13,517 nucleotides of DNA from DASVEE01 sp036399695 (GCA_036399695.1 DASWMP010000159.1:1-13517), one strand, 5' to 3'. Numbered from the stretch's first letter, positions 1 through 8,560 are shown. Numbers and translations: made by a program. Notes: generated from the sequence alone by a model not told the origin.

Positions 1-4
1 CCCG

Positions 5-34
5 CAACCAACAACAAAAAACCAACAACCAACA
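5..34. repeat. AC-rich low-complexity tract
   Basis: The first bases consist of A and C words. The 10-mer AACCAACAAC occurs at 6-15 and again at 20-29, separated by AAAA, and variants run on to base 34. Read on the minus strand, this is a GT-rich tract with a run of T just downstream of the DUF4388 stop codon. I see no inverted arms, so I do not call it a terminator. It is cut by the window edge. Confidence 0.6.
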
Positions 35-47
35 TCCAGATTCTACG

Positions 48-1163
48 TCATCCCCTCAACGACTCCGCCAGGTGCACGACCTCGGCTTCGGCCTCGGGGC
101 CGAACTCCGTCCGGATCTCGAAGATCCAGCCGTAGAGCAGCTCGTTGAGGACGTGGTGGACAATGGCCGGGTGGTCGCGGGAGCCGGAGGCGTAGAGGTT
201 CGTCAGGAGCTGGTCGATGTCGACGCGCCCCTCGTTCACCTCGAGGTTCATGCCGCTGAGGTAGGGGAACGTCTCGGGCGAGAGGTGGCGCACGACGCGG
301 TCCATGAAGTCGTACACGTGGTCGCCGATGCGCTGGAAGACGACACCGAAGATCGTCTGGAAGAGGGTGTTGTACTTTTCGACGATCCCTTCCATCTCGT
401 ACTCGGTCTCGAGCGCCGCCTGCTTCTCGACGGCCGGGGCGACGTCCTGCGCGTCCTGCATCAGGTTCACGGCCAGCAGCCCCCAGATCGTCCGGCAGGT
501 CTGGAAGTTCGACAGGTAGCTCCTGGCGCACAACTGCTCGACGGTCTGCGGATCCTCGGCCAGGAGTGACATGACGTGGCTCTCCTCGTCCGACAGCTCG
601 AGCTGATACAGACGCATGTCCGCGCCCGGCACCTGCTCGAGCACCCTCGACATCCGCCCGATGCCGCGCGTGATCAGCGACCAGTATTCGATCCTCCGTA
701 CGCCATCGAGGATCAGCCGCTCCGTCCCGAGCTGCAGGCTGATGACGCCGTCCGGCAGGTGCGACGCGAAGTCGATCGTGTAGCTCCCGCTCCGGTACTC
801 CATCGCGTTCAACACGATGGCCGACGCCTGCCGCTCGGCCGCCCGGATCAGCTCCTCCGGCCGCAGAAACCCCAGCTCCACCAGCACCGCCCCGATCCGC
901 CGCGCCACGACCAGCCGCTCCATGGCCGCGTCGTACTGCTGAATGTTCAAGTCCCCGAACCGCAGCAGCGTCTCCGCCAACCCCATGTCCGTATCGCTGC
1001 TCGCCGCAAACACGATCCGCCCCTCGGCAAAGTAGATCGTGTCATGCCGCCCGATCGCCTCGAGCGAAAGGACCGCGGTCTCGCCACTGCGCACGATCGA
1101 GCGGATCAGGTCCGGGACGGTGGTGTCGGCCAGGGCGCCGGAGATGGAAAGGTCTTCGGACAT
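48..1163 (-). CDS. PATAN/DUF4388 domain protein
   Basis: This is a 371-residue cytoplasmic protein with no signal peptide or membrane segment. Residues about 7-165 match the PATAN (PatA N-terminal, DUF4388) pattern: SGALADTTVPDLIRSI, then a strand pair around IYFAEGRIVFA, then GLAETLLRFGDL, and a closing LDGVRRIEYW. In other bacteria such domains occur in regulatory proteins, often with receiver domains or Ras-like GTPases, and probably act in protein-protein interaction. Here no receiver or GTPase domain follows. The C-terminal half (about 190-371) is mostly helical and I do not recognise it. The gene lies 22 bases after the stop of the 220-residue gene on the same strand, so it is probably the last gene of the CHAT block. 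I see no Shine-Dalgarno sequence before the ATG at 1163; the bases there are C-rich. The domain call is firm, the role is unknown. Confidence 0.8.
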   Translation of the reverse strand: MSEDLSISGALADTTVPDLIRSIVRSGETAVLSLEAIGRHDTIYFAEGRIVFAASSDTDMGLAETLLRFGDLNIQQYDAAMERLVVARRIGAVLVELGFLRPEELIRAAERQASAIVLNAMEYRSGSYTIDFASHLPDGVISLQLGTERLILDGVRRIEYWSLITRGIGRMSRVLEQVPGADMRLYQLELSDEESHVMSLLAEDPQTVEQLCARSYLSNFQTCRTIWGLLAVNLMQDAQDVAPAVEKQAALETEYEMEGIVEKYNTLFQTIFGVVFQRIGDHVYDFMDRVVRHLSPETFPYLSGMNLEVNEGRVDIDQLLTNLYASGSRDHPAIVHHVLNELLYGWIFEIRTEFGPEAEAEVVHLAESLRG

Positions 1164-1185
1164 GAGGGGGCAGTCTATCGTGAGC

Positions 1186-1848
1186 TCAGCAGAGCCGGAA
1201 CATCACCTGCAACGGCTCCGCGGTCTTGCGCAGTGGAACCACCCGGCCGAGCCGTGTCGTCAGCTCCGCCTCGATGCCGAGGTGGCCAAACAGCACGGAG
1301 CCGCGAGTCTTGCGCGCCACGACGTATACCTGTTGATCGCCGACGAGAGGACGGCGGGTCGTCGGACGGACATCCCAGACGGCCTGCGCGCCGTCCTTCC
1401 CGTACCCGATGATCTCCGGCTCCTCGGCGTCGACTTCGACCATCAGCTTCTCTTCGCCGCCGGCTTCGGCAATCTCCGCTTTCAGCTTCGCCTCCACCCG
1501 ATACTCGCGGCGGACCTTGGCGGGAGCGAACCGCTCCGCCGGATGGAGCTCGGTGATGACGACCGGCACCTCGCCCTGGTCGGAGAGACCGGCGCTCAGA
1601 TCCACCGAGAAGCGGATCCAGGTGATCTTTGCGTCCGGCTCAGGAATGACACCGAACGTCATGTCGATCCGCCGGCTCTCATAGGCTTCCTCACCGTCCA
1701 GAAGCTCGGTGCAGCGGGGTCGTCGCACGTAGATTCTTCCCACGTTCTTACCCAGCAGACGCAGCTCGTTATCGGTGCGGTCGGCGTCATCGACGTCATC
1801 CGGGATCGTGAGGTCGACTTCCAGCAGGACATCTTCAGACTGCGACAT
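1186..1848 (-). CDS. Unrecognised 220-residue protein coupled to the CHAT gene
   Basis: I do not recognise this family. The product is 220 residues, soluble, with no signal peptide or transmembrane segment, and ends in Cys (MFRLC). The N-terminus is very acidic (VDLTIPDDVDDADR). The middle alternates hydrophobic and polar residues as in beta strands (ITWIRFSVDLS, VPVVITELHP). A central helix-prone Lys/Ala/Glu stretch follows (VRREYRVEAKLKAEIAEAGG), then a second strand-rich section with AVWDVRP, VGDQQVYVVARK and IEAELTTRLGRV. The start codon lies inside the last 14 bases of the CHAT gene, and a strong ribosome site (GGGAGGA, 5 bases before ATG) sits in the CHAT coding end. Translational coupling is therefore likely. 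Position suggests a partner, regulator or substrate of the CHAT protease, but nothing in the sequence proves it. Confidence 0.8.
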   Translation of the reverse strand: MSQSEDVLLEVDLTIPDDVDDADRTDNELRLLGKNVGRIYVRRPRCTELLDGEEAYESRRIDMTFGVIPEPDAKITWIRFSVDLSAGLSDQGEVPVVITELHPAERFAPAKVRREYRVEAKLKAEIAEAGGEEKLMVEVDAEEPEIIGYGKDGAQAVWDVRPTTRRPLVGDQQVYVVARKTRGSVLFGHLGIEAELTTRLGRVVPLRKTAEPLQVMFRLC

Positions 1849-4800
1849 GAGCTTCCTCCCTGCCTCCGAGACGGAGCTCGGGGTTACCGACGACGATGAA
1901 CGGCGCCCACACGTGTGGATGATGCGTGCGCGAAGCCGCGAGCATGACCTCCCGTAACGCGCTGCCGGCCGTGCGGCCCTCCAGCAACAGCCGGTAGAAC
2001 TGCTTCATCAGAGCGAGCGTATCGCGATCCGCGACCGCCCATTGCGCGGCAATGACGGAGCTGGCGCCTGCCAGCAGCATCGACGTGATGAATCCAACGA
2101 CTTCGCCGCCACCGGCGGCATCGAGGCGCCCGCTGTCGCAGGCACCGATGACGGCCAGTTCCACGCCGCGAGGTGATGCCATCAATTCGGCGGCAGTCAG
2201 GCGGTCGGCGGCGAGGACGAGTCCCGATCGCACCGGAATTTCCGCATCGAAGACGCCGTGCCCGGCATAGTGGAACAACGTCGCGTCAGCCATGGCGGCG
2301 AGGATCACGTCCCGCGTAGCCGCTTCTCCGAGCAGAGCCCCGGCATCCAGCAGTTCCGCGACGGCAAGCGCCTCCTCCCGCGCGAACGGCAGGTTGCTCG
2401 TCGGATCGCCCACCACCAGCGAGCGCATGGCAACGGTCCTCGGCGACGCTCTCCAGAGGGTCGCGTTGGGCGAGTAGACGACTTCACAATGCGCGATCAG
2501 CGGCCGGCCGCGAAACGGCAATGCATGCAGCGGTACGTTCCAGAGACGTTCGTCCGGCACGAACGTCAGCAGAGAAACGTCATCGAGCAGGTCGGCGATC
2601 GGCGCGAGAAGCATGTCGGCGAGACCTGTCCAGGTCTGAATGGCGCCGTAGCGCGGATACTTTACGACCTCGCGCTGAACGTTCTCGACCAGAACGTGAA
2701 AGCGGGGTGTCAGTCGGACAACCCGCGCTACCGGCTCATCACTGCGGTTCGAAGCGACGGTGATCAGCAACTCGCCTTCCTCGACTCCATACGTGACGAT
2801 TGCTGCCGAGCGCTCGCAGCGAGCGAGCTGTTTCCGGCACTCGACGAACGTCGCGGGCGTGCCGGCGAGTTGTTCGGTGAGCAGGCGCGCATGCAGCCGT
2901 TCCGAAAGGTTCCAGGCCTCCATGCTTTTTCCCGTCGCCGCCGCGATGAAGGCGAGCGTCGATGTCGCAAACGCGGATTCGGTTCGCCGTCCAAAGCGCT
3001 GCCAGCCCGCCTCCAGCTTCCCCCGCAGCGTTTCCTGGATCGCCAGGCCCTTTCGCGCGAGCCCTTCGGCACGCTCGAGCTCTCCATCCTCGTACAAGAG
3101 CCCGGCGAGGACGATCGCACTGCTCGATCCGATTTCCTGCATGCCTGCACGCTCGGCGACGTTCATCGCTTCGGTCAGCCGCGCGATGGCTTCGGTGCGG
3201 CGGCCGCCGGCCGCCGAGATCCGCCCGTAGTTTTTGAGAGCGACAGCATGAATGGGGAGCAGTCCCTTACGGGCAGCGATCTCGATGCAGCGCTCGTAGT
3301 ACGGTGCGGCGCCGTCGATACCGTCGACGCTTGCCGCCGCGTTGGCTCGTCCCAGCAGTGCCTGTGCGCCGTGGATCTCGTCGTTCAGTTCGTCGAGGAA
3401 GATCCGGCAGGCCTCCTCGGCATGAATGACGCCCACCGAGACATAGCCCGTGGCCAGAGCAACCGAGCCTGCCATCTGATGGGCAAAGGCGATGTCCGAG
3501 CGATCGCCGCGTAAATGAGCCATCCCGACGGCCTGATTCACCTGCTGCATCGCCTCATCGGCCCGGTCGAATTCGGCGAGCTGGTATCCGAGCAGCGACA
3601 GCGCCTGCAATGACTGCGAGCCTGCGTCCACCGACGTATTCGCCATCAGATACTTCACGGCCTCGCCGAGATCTCCAAGGTCGCGCGCGACCATGCCGAG
3701 GGCATTCAACGTGCCGCTGGAGATACGACCCTGCAGACGCTCCTCCAGTGCTGCCGCGGCCAGCAAGTCGCTTTTCGCCTTCTCCAGATCGCCGAGGTAC
3801 CAGCCGATCTGGCCGATGAAACGGAGCGCGTTCACGGCGACATTGAACGCCTGCGCCTCAGTCGCCCGCTCGTAAGCCTCGCGCGCCAGGTCTGTTGCAC
3901 GTCCATGCTCCGTAGCGCCGAAAAACGCCTCGGCGATCTGCAGCAGCGATGCAGGCGCCACTTCGCCTGCCGCGCGAAGACGCGCAAGTGTCTCCTCCAC
4001 TTCCGCGGTGGCGCGCACCGGATCCGTCGTGGCGCGGACCTCCGCCCGCCGAACGGCCGCATCAGCCGCTCCCTTTAATTCGTGACAGGCGAAAGCCTCT
4101 TCGCAAGCACGATCGTAGAGCTCGAGGGCTTTAGCAGCATCGCCGAGAGCCTCTGCAACCTGCCCGCGCTCGAGCAGCGCGTCGATAATGAATTTGGTGA
4201 GGCTCGCCTCCCGCGCGACACTTTCCATGCTCTCGGCAGCAGCAGACGCCCGCTCGTACTCCTGGAGGCCGCGTTCGAGTTTCGCCTGCGTCACCAGCAC
4301 GTGGAGTACGTCCTCCGGCCCGCTGATCTCCGCGATGTGGCGCGCCTGCTCGAGTTTCCCGCGGAAATCCGAGTGCCCCATGGCCACGGCGATTTGCGCG
4401 AGGATGCAGAGTCCCGTAACGGCGCCATGCCCGTTGCCCTGGCGAATGCGAAGGCTCACGGCTTCTTCGTACCAGTAGCGGGCTTTGTCGTGTTCGTCCA
4501 GGCCGAAGTAGATGGCGCCGAGGTTGCCTGCGGCCGCTGCGAAGCGCACCTCATCCGAGGCATTGCGGCGTACCTCCGCCGCCCGCTCGAACAGCTCGGC
4601 GGCCCTGCGCAGATTCCCGCGCAGCATGTGGATCGCCCCCTCACCACCGTCACATTCGCCAAGCAGGAGAGTCGCCGCCTCGCCACCTTGCTCGAGGATC
4701 TTCCGTGCCGCCGCAAAGTGCTGCTCCGCGATATCCAGCAGGTCATTATGCATGGCGAGCTTGGCGAGATGCACCAGTGCCCGCCCCCGCTCGAGCGCCG

Positions 4801-7159
4801 GAACCGCCGCGGCCGTCGCGATGACACCGCGCAGCGCTCCGGTCAGCAGCGGCATCGGCAGTTGACCGGCGTAATAGGTTGCCAGGACCTTGGAAACGAA
4901 ATCGGCAGGCAGCGACGACTCCGCGGCGACCATCAGTTCGGCATCTTCGGGCGTGGCTGCCGAGCGGAGGTCGAGCGTCCCGAAGTCGGACTGACCGGCC
5001 GCCGGAGGGTTGTTCCCGCGAGTCAGGTCGCCGATCAGCCCTGACATCCGTTCGATCGTGGAGGCGACGCCGTACTCGCGGGCCAGCGTCAGTGCCTCGT
5101 GCGCTGTCGCCACCGCGGCATCACGGTCGTCGTTCTGCGCGAGAACGACGGCAAGCTCGTCAAGGGCGGTGATCGTGTGTAACGGGTCCCTCCGCTCGCG
5201 CCCCGCCGTGACCTGTTGTTGCAGATAGGCGACTGCCTCTTCGCCCTTCAGCAACGAGGCGAGCAGAAATATCGCCCGCCTGCGGAGGGAGCGGCCCGGC
5301 AGAGCGGGCATGGTTTTGGTCGCGGCGATCACCGCCTCGAGGTGCGCCTTTGCGGCCTCGTGCTCCCCCCGTTCGATCAACGCATCGGCGGCCCCAACCC
5401 GGACAATCGCGAGTTGCCCGCGAGCATGTTCGCCGAAGGGATCGCGCTCAGTCGTGAGCGCGATGACGCGCTCGAGGTGAGAGAGAGCCTCCTCGTCGCG
5501 GTCGGAGAGATGGAGGACGACAGCGAGAAAGAACTCCGCGGCCGCTTCGTCCGCATCGAGCCCAGCTTCCTTCGCCCCGGCCGCCGCCGTCGCGTACCGA
5601 GCCACCGCAGCCGCCGGCGGACCGTAAGCTCGGGTGAGGTCCGCGAGCAGCAGCGCCGCCTTGATCCACACCTGCAGGGGTAGCGTCTTGCGGCCGTACT
5701 CCACCAGGTTCGCGAGCATCGCGGCCGTCACACCGGTTTCTCCCTGCAGGGCGCCGAGAAAGAGCGAATTCAACTGCAGTCGCGTCGCCTGCTCGAGCAG
5801 CGGCGTACCTGGCTCGAGCTCTCCCCGGTCGTCAGCGAGATCCGAGAGGAGTTGTTGCACTGCATTTGCCGCGGTGGCGTAACGCGCTGAGGCCTCCGGC
5901 AGATCACCGTCATCGAATGCGAGATCGCCGAGCACCGACTCAGCGATGGCTAGCAGGTCAGGCTCGTCACCACGGAGCACGAGCTCCCGGGCAGCGCGAG
6001 CGAGCCGCGACGCCGTCGTGGCTGCACGCCCTTTCTCAGTGGTCATGGCGAGTAGCGCGGTTACCAGGGGACGAAGCTGACCGGCGGGGAAGGCCGGCCA
6101 CTGCAGCTCGGACCAGTCGGGCGCGTCCGTCAGGCCTTCGACGAAAGCCAGGATCGACGTCAGCAATCCCGCGTCGACGGCACCTTCACGCGAAACCTCC
6201 GTGCGCAGCGGCTCCCGAACCGAGAAGATGACGACGAGCCTTTTACTGACGATGCGCATGGCATCGCGGTCTCCGAGCGCTCGTGCATGGACGAGAGCCT
6301 CGTTGAACTTCGCGATCGCCTGTTCATGGCGCGCCATCCCCGCGAAGATCTCCCCCGCCTTTTGCGCACCGAACAGCGCGTTGGGGATGTCGTTCTTCAG
6401 TGCGGCGAGTGCTTCCGCGCGCTCGAGGGCGTACCGTATCTGTCCAGCCGCCTCGAAGATCTCGCATTCCCGACGCATGCGTGCGGCGGCAGAAAGCGCC
6501 CCGCGGGACTGCAGCTCATCGAGCACGCGGACTGCGTCGGCCGAACGTCCGAGCGAGCCGTAAGCGTCGGCGAGGTACCGGAGCAGCGGAACGAGCAACT
6601 CTCCCCGCCTGGCTGTTTCGGCGAGCGCTCGTGCCTTCTCCAGATGGGCAATGGCCTCACGCGGCCGTGATTCACGGAAGCCGGCGCCGAAGATGAACGC
6701 CGCGTCGAACGCCAGAACATCGTGGCGCCCCTGCGCCGCCACCGCCTGAGCAAGGCCGAGAAGCGCGAGCCATGACTCCGGCCCGGCCTCGATCCACTCT
6801 CTGTCCCGCGCCTGGGCGTACAGCAGTTGCGAGAAGGCCGAGGACAGCGCCGGCCACCAGCCTTCCTCGAAGACGGCCGCGACGGCTGCTTCCAGCGTCG
6901 ACTCTTTCGCGGCAACGCTGTCCGCCAGTTGCAGGACGCGAAAACTGCCGAGCAAGGCGCGCGAGGTCTCCAGATCGGCTGCTTCCGGGGGGAGTAATCC
7001 GTGAGCGGCCAGCAATGCGCGAATGCTCTCGACCTGCGCGTCATCTCCGGCGTTCGAGGCCAGACCAAACGACACCACGAGCTCGGGCAGCGGCAGCCGC
7101 TTCTCGTCTGATGCACCGTCAGCGGATGCGGTTACGGACGATGATTCCGGTGTCGACAC
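1835..7159 (-). CDS. Giant TPR-repeat protein with C-terminal CHAT caspase-like protease domain
   Basis: The product has 1774 residues and no signal peptide. Residues about 160-1420 are nearly all helical TPR-type repeats; clear examples lie around 850-950 (LGAIYFGLDEHDKARYWYEE). The CHAT domain (caspase HetF associated with TPRs) occupies about 1440-1774. It shows LTFVPDERLWNVPLHALPF, SLVVGDPTSNLPFAREEALA, the histidine motif HYAGHG and the cysteine motif GACDSGR. The predicted catalytic pair, His1634 (codon 2258-2260) and Cys1674 (codon 2138-2140), is intact. The C-terminus WAPFIVVGNPEL is typical of the family. Known CHAT proteins act as proteases controlled by partners bound to their TPRs, for example the Cas7-11 partner Csx29, or by cyclic nucleotides in SAVED-CHAT. 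The target here is unknown. The start is GTG, fixed by GGAGGT 5 bases upstream. The gene lies 56 bases after the GGDEF gene and overlaps the next gene by 14 bases. Confidence 0.93.
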   Translation of the reverse strand: MSTPESSSVTASADGASDEKRLPLPELVVSFGLASNAGDDAQVESIRALLAAHGLLPPEAADLETSRALLGSFRVLQLADSVAAKESTLEAAVAAVFEEGWWPALSSAFSQLLYAQARDREWIEAGPESWLALLGLAQAVAAQGRHDVLAFDAAFIFGAGFRESRPREAIAHLEKARALAETARRGELLVPLLRYLADAYGSLGRSADAVRVLDELQSRGALSAAARMRRECEIFEAAGQIRYALERAEALAALKNDIPNALFGAQKAGEIFAGMARHEQAIAKFNEALVHARALGDRDAMRIVSKRLVVIFSVREPLRTEVSREGAVDAGLLTSILAFVEGLTDAPDWSELQWPAFPAGQLRPLVTALLAMTTEKGRAATTASRLARAARELVLRGDEPDLLAIAESVLGDLAFDDGDLPEASARYATAANAVQQLLSDLADDRGELEPGTPLLEQATRLQLNSLFLGALQGETGVTAAMLANLVEYGRKTLPLQVWIKAALLLADLTRAYGPPAAAVARYATAAAGAKEAGLDADEAAAEFFLAVVLHLSDRDEEALSHLERVIALTTERDPFGEHARGQLAIVRVGAADALIERGEHEAAKAHLEAVIAATKTMPALPGRSLRRRAIFLLASLLKGEEAVAYLQQQVTAGRERRDPLHTITALDELAVVLAQNDDRDAAVATAHEALTLAREYGVASTIERMSGLIGDLTRGNNPPAAGQSDFGTLDLRSAATPEDAELMVAAESSLPADFVSKVLATYYAGQLPMPLLTGALRGVIATAAAVPALERGRALVHLAKLAMHNDLLDIAEQHFAAARKILEQGGEAATLLLGECDGGEGAIHMLRGNLRRAAELFERAAEVRRNASDEVRFAAAAGNLGAIYFGLDEHDKARYWYEEAVSLRIRQGNGHGAVTGLCILAQIAVAMGHSDFRGKLEQARHIAEISGPEDVLHVLVTQAKLERGLQEYERASAAAESMESVAREASLTKFIIDALLERGQVAEALGDAAKALELYDRACEEAFACHELKGAADAAVRRAEVRATTDPVRATAEVEETLARLRAAGEVAPASLLQIAEAFFGATEHGRATDLAREAYERATEAQAFNVAVNALRFIGQIGWYLGDLEKAKSDLLAAAALEERLQGRISSGTLNALGMVARDLGDLGEAVKYLMANTSVDAGSQSLQALSLLGYQLAEFDRADEAMQQVNQAVGMAHLRGDRSDIAFAHQMAGSVALATGYVSVGVIHAEEACRIFLDELNDEIHGAQALLGRANAAASVDGIDGAAPYYERCIEIAARKGLLPIHAVALKNYGRISAAGGRRTEAIARLTEAMNVAERAGMQEIGSSSAIVLAGLLYEDGELERAEGLARKGLAIQETLRGKLEAGWQRFGRRTESAFATSTLAFIAAATGKSMEAWNLSERLHARLLTEQLAGTPATFVECRKQLARCERSAAIVTYGVEEGELLITVASNRSDEPVARVVRLTPRFHVLVENVQREVVKYPRYGAIQTWTGLADMLLAPIADLLDDVSLLTFVPDERLWNVPLHALPFRGRPLIAHCEVVYSPNATLWRASPRTVAMRSLVVGDPTSNLPFAREEALAVAELLDAGALLGEAATRDVILAAMADATLFHYAGHGVFDAEIPVRSGLVLAADRLTAAELMASPRGVELAVIGACDSGRLDAAGGGEVVGFITSMLLAGASSVIAAQWAVADRDTLALMKQFYRLLLEGRTAGSALREVMLAASRTHHPHVWAPFIVVGNPELRLGGREEAHVAV
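1854..1860 (-). promoter_or_regulatory. Ribosome binding site of the 220-residue gene
   Basis: On the minus strand GGGAGGA stands 5 bases before the ATG at 1848. It lies within the final codons of the CHAT gene. It supports this start and the overlapping arrangement. Confidence 0.75.
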
Positions 7160-7164
7160 GCGGC

Positions 7165-7170
7165 ACCTCC
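7165..7170 (-). promoter_or_regulatory. Ribosome binding site that fixes the GTG start of the CHAT gene
   Basis: GGAGGT on the minus strand lies 5 bases before GTG at 7159-7157. The spacing is ideal and settles an otherwise doubtful non-ATG start. Confidence 0.8.
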
Positions 7171-7215
7171 GGTCTCTCTTCTGCCGCCGAAGATTACGTC
7201 AACTGCGGAAGGGTG

Positions 7216-8523
7216 TCACGAATGCGGCGCCACCGCGCTCTCCGGAATGGCCACACCCACCGCATTCTTCGTGGTTGATTTCACCCGGTACATGGCCGCA
7301 TCGGCTGCGCGGATCAGGCCTTCCTTGGTCATGGCGTGCGTCGGGTAGCTGGCGATGCCGAAGCTCGCCGTGATGGAGATTTCTACGGTGGCGTCAATCC
7401 GCAAGGGCGCCGAGGACAGCGACTTGCGCACGCGGTTCGCGACGGCTACGGCCTGATCCTGGTCCGTTTGCGGGAGGATGATGCAGAACTCGTCGCCGCC
7501 GAAGCGGACGACTTTGTCGATGCCGCGGACTGCCGCCAGGATGCGTTTGGCCACTTCCTGCAGGACGCGGGAGCCGCTGAGGTGGCCGTAGAAGTTGTTC
7601 ACCATCTTCAGGTCGTCGAGGTCGAGGAAGATGATGGTGAAGAGGGCGCCGTAGCGGCGGGAGCGCTCGATCTCCTCGTCGAGGTAGGACTCGAAGAAAC
7701 GGCGGTTGTAGGCCTTGGTCAGGTCGTCGCGCATGGCCAGGTCGCGGCTGCGCGTCAATTGATAGATGTTGCTCAGGACCTGGGCGACGGCGGTGAGGTA
7801 GCGGGTGACGGCGGCGCCGACTTCCTCGTCCAGCACGTCAGCGGGGGCCAGCGGGACCTTGATGACGCCGAGGAGGTCCTCCTGCACCTGCAGCGGCATG
7901 ACGATCATGCCGTTGCCGTTGGGCGCGCGCTCGGTGGCGAAGAGCGTCCCCGAGGACAGCGCCCGCTGCAACAGGTCGGGAGGGATGCCGGGCAGGAACT
8001 CCTGCGTCTCCTGGACCGATTCGTCGCTGCTGAAGCTGACGACGTAGCGCTCCAGCCGCGGGTCGTGGAGGAAGAGCGTGCCGCGGCCGAGACCGAGGAT
8101 GTTCAGGACGGTGTTCGTGATGCGCTCGGAGACCGCCTCCGCCTCCACCATCGTCATCAGCTCGTGGATCTGCGTGAGGTAGCCGACCTCCTGCTCGAGC
8201 TGAGCGGCGTGGATGGCCGTCTCGGCGAGGTCGGTCGCGAAAAGGAGGTGCTCCCGCGGATTGCGCAGGAACTCGCTCCGCGACACCCGCAGCTCGCCTC
8301 TGCGGCGGTGAGGCGGGACGGCGTCCTCGCAGAGGACGATGCGCACGAGACTCTTGCGCGGAGGCGCCTCGAGCAGGGCGTGCTCGTCCGAGTCGAGGAC
8401 GACCACCCGGCAACTGTCGCGACCCTCGCCCGATTCGAAACTGCAATCGGGGCACCGCTCCCGCAGGACGGCGGTCAGGTCATCGCGACTGCTGTAGACA
8501 CCGACGTTCATGACTTCATCCAC
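7216..8523 (-). CDS. GAF-GGDEF cyclic dinucleotide synthase, candidate Hypr (cGAMP-making) type
   Basis: The 435-residue product has three parts. Residues 1-105 form an alpha/beta region like a worn receiver domain. A short coiled linker follows, then a GAF domain (about 130-255) and a GGDEF cyclase domain (about 262-428). The active loop FGGDEF (342-346 for GGDEF) is intact, and the inhibitory I-site RxxD is present as R333-G-I-D336, five residues before it. The metal motif is DLDD (301-304) and the guanine-contacting Asn is kept (N309). The matching Asp of GHxxGD is Ser318 (GHLSGS, codon 7570-7572). Canonical diguanylate cyclases use that Asp to read guanine. From memory, the Geobacter and Bdellovibrio Hypr enzymes have Ser there and make 3',3'-cGAMP as well as c-di-GMP. 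The alternative start is ATG at 8511 (MNVGVYSS). This is the first gene of the minus-strand block. Cyclase is near certain; product specificity is inferred. Confidence 0.93.
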   Translation of the reverse strand: MDEVMNVGVYSSRDDLTAVLRERCPDCSFESGEGRDSCRVVVLDSDEHALLEAPPRKSLVRIVLCEDAVPPHRRRGELRVSRSEFLRNPREHLLFATDLAETAIHAAQLEQEVGYLTQIHELMTMVEAEAVSERITNTVLNILGLGRGTLFLHDPRLERYVVSFSSDESVQETQEFLPGIPPDLLQRALSSGTLFATERAPNGNGMIVMPLQVQEDLLGVIKVPLAPADVLDEEVGAAVTRYLTAVAQVLSNIYQLTRSRDLAMRDDLTKAYNRRFFESYLDEEIERSRRYGALFTIIFLDLDDLKMVNNFYGHLSGSRVLQEVAKRILAAVRGIDKVVRFGGDEFCIILPQTDQDQAVAVANRVRKSLSSAPLRIDATVEISITASFGIASYPTHAMTKEGLIRAADAAMYRVKSTTKNAVGVAIPESAVAPHS

Positions 8524-8550
8524 GAGCCCTGACTCGAGGCTAAGTTACTA

Positions 8551-8560
8551 ATTCTACAAT
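8551..8560. promoter_or_regulatory. Possible divergent promoter with overlapping -10 boxes
   Basis: The 53-bp gap between the two divergent start codons is much more AT-rich than its surroundings. ATTCTACAAT contains TACAAT on the plus strand (8555-8560) and TAGAAT on the minus strand (8556-8551), both close to a sigma-70 -10 box. A weak plus-strand -35 (CTGACT, 8529-8534) would give a 20-base spacer, longer than ideal. I see no good minus-strand -35. A plus-strand start near 8567 would leave only about 10 bases before the ATG at 8577. Confidence 0.35.

Noticed and set aside
1..47. Rho-independent terminator after the DUF4388 gene
   Set aside because: A T run is present on the minus strand, but there is no GC-rich hairpin before it.
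2258..3514. Long plus-strand open frame of 418 codons opposite the CHAT gene
   Set aside because: It is antisense to a well-supported TPR-CHAT gene, has no family motifs, and is rich in Arg/Pro/Ala as expected from a high-GC shadow frame.
7160..7215. Internal promoter (TTGACG on the minus strand) before the CHAT gene
   Set aside because: No acceptable -10 box follows at 16-18 bases, so I treat the gap as intra-operon.
7336..8532. 398-codon plus-strand frame opposite the GGDEF gene
   Set aside because: The minus strand encodes clear GAF and GGDEF motifs. This frame has only skewed Asp/Val/Glu-rich composition and no domain.
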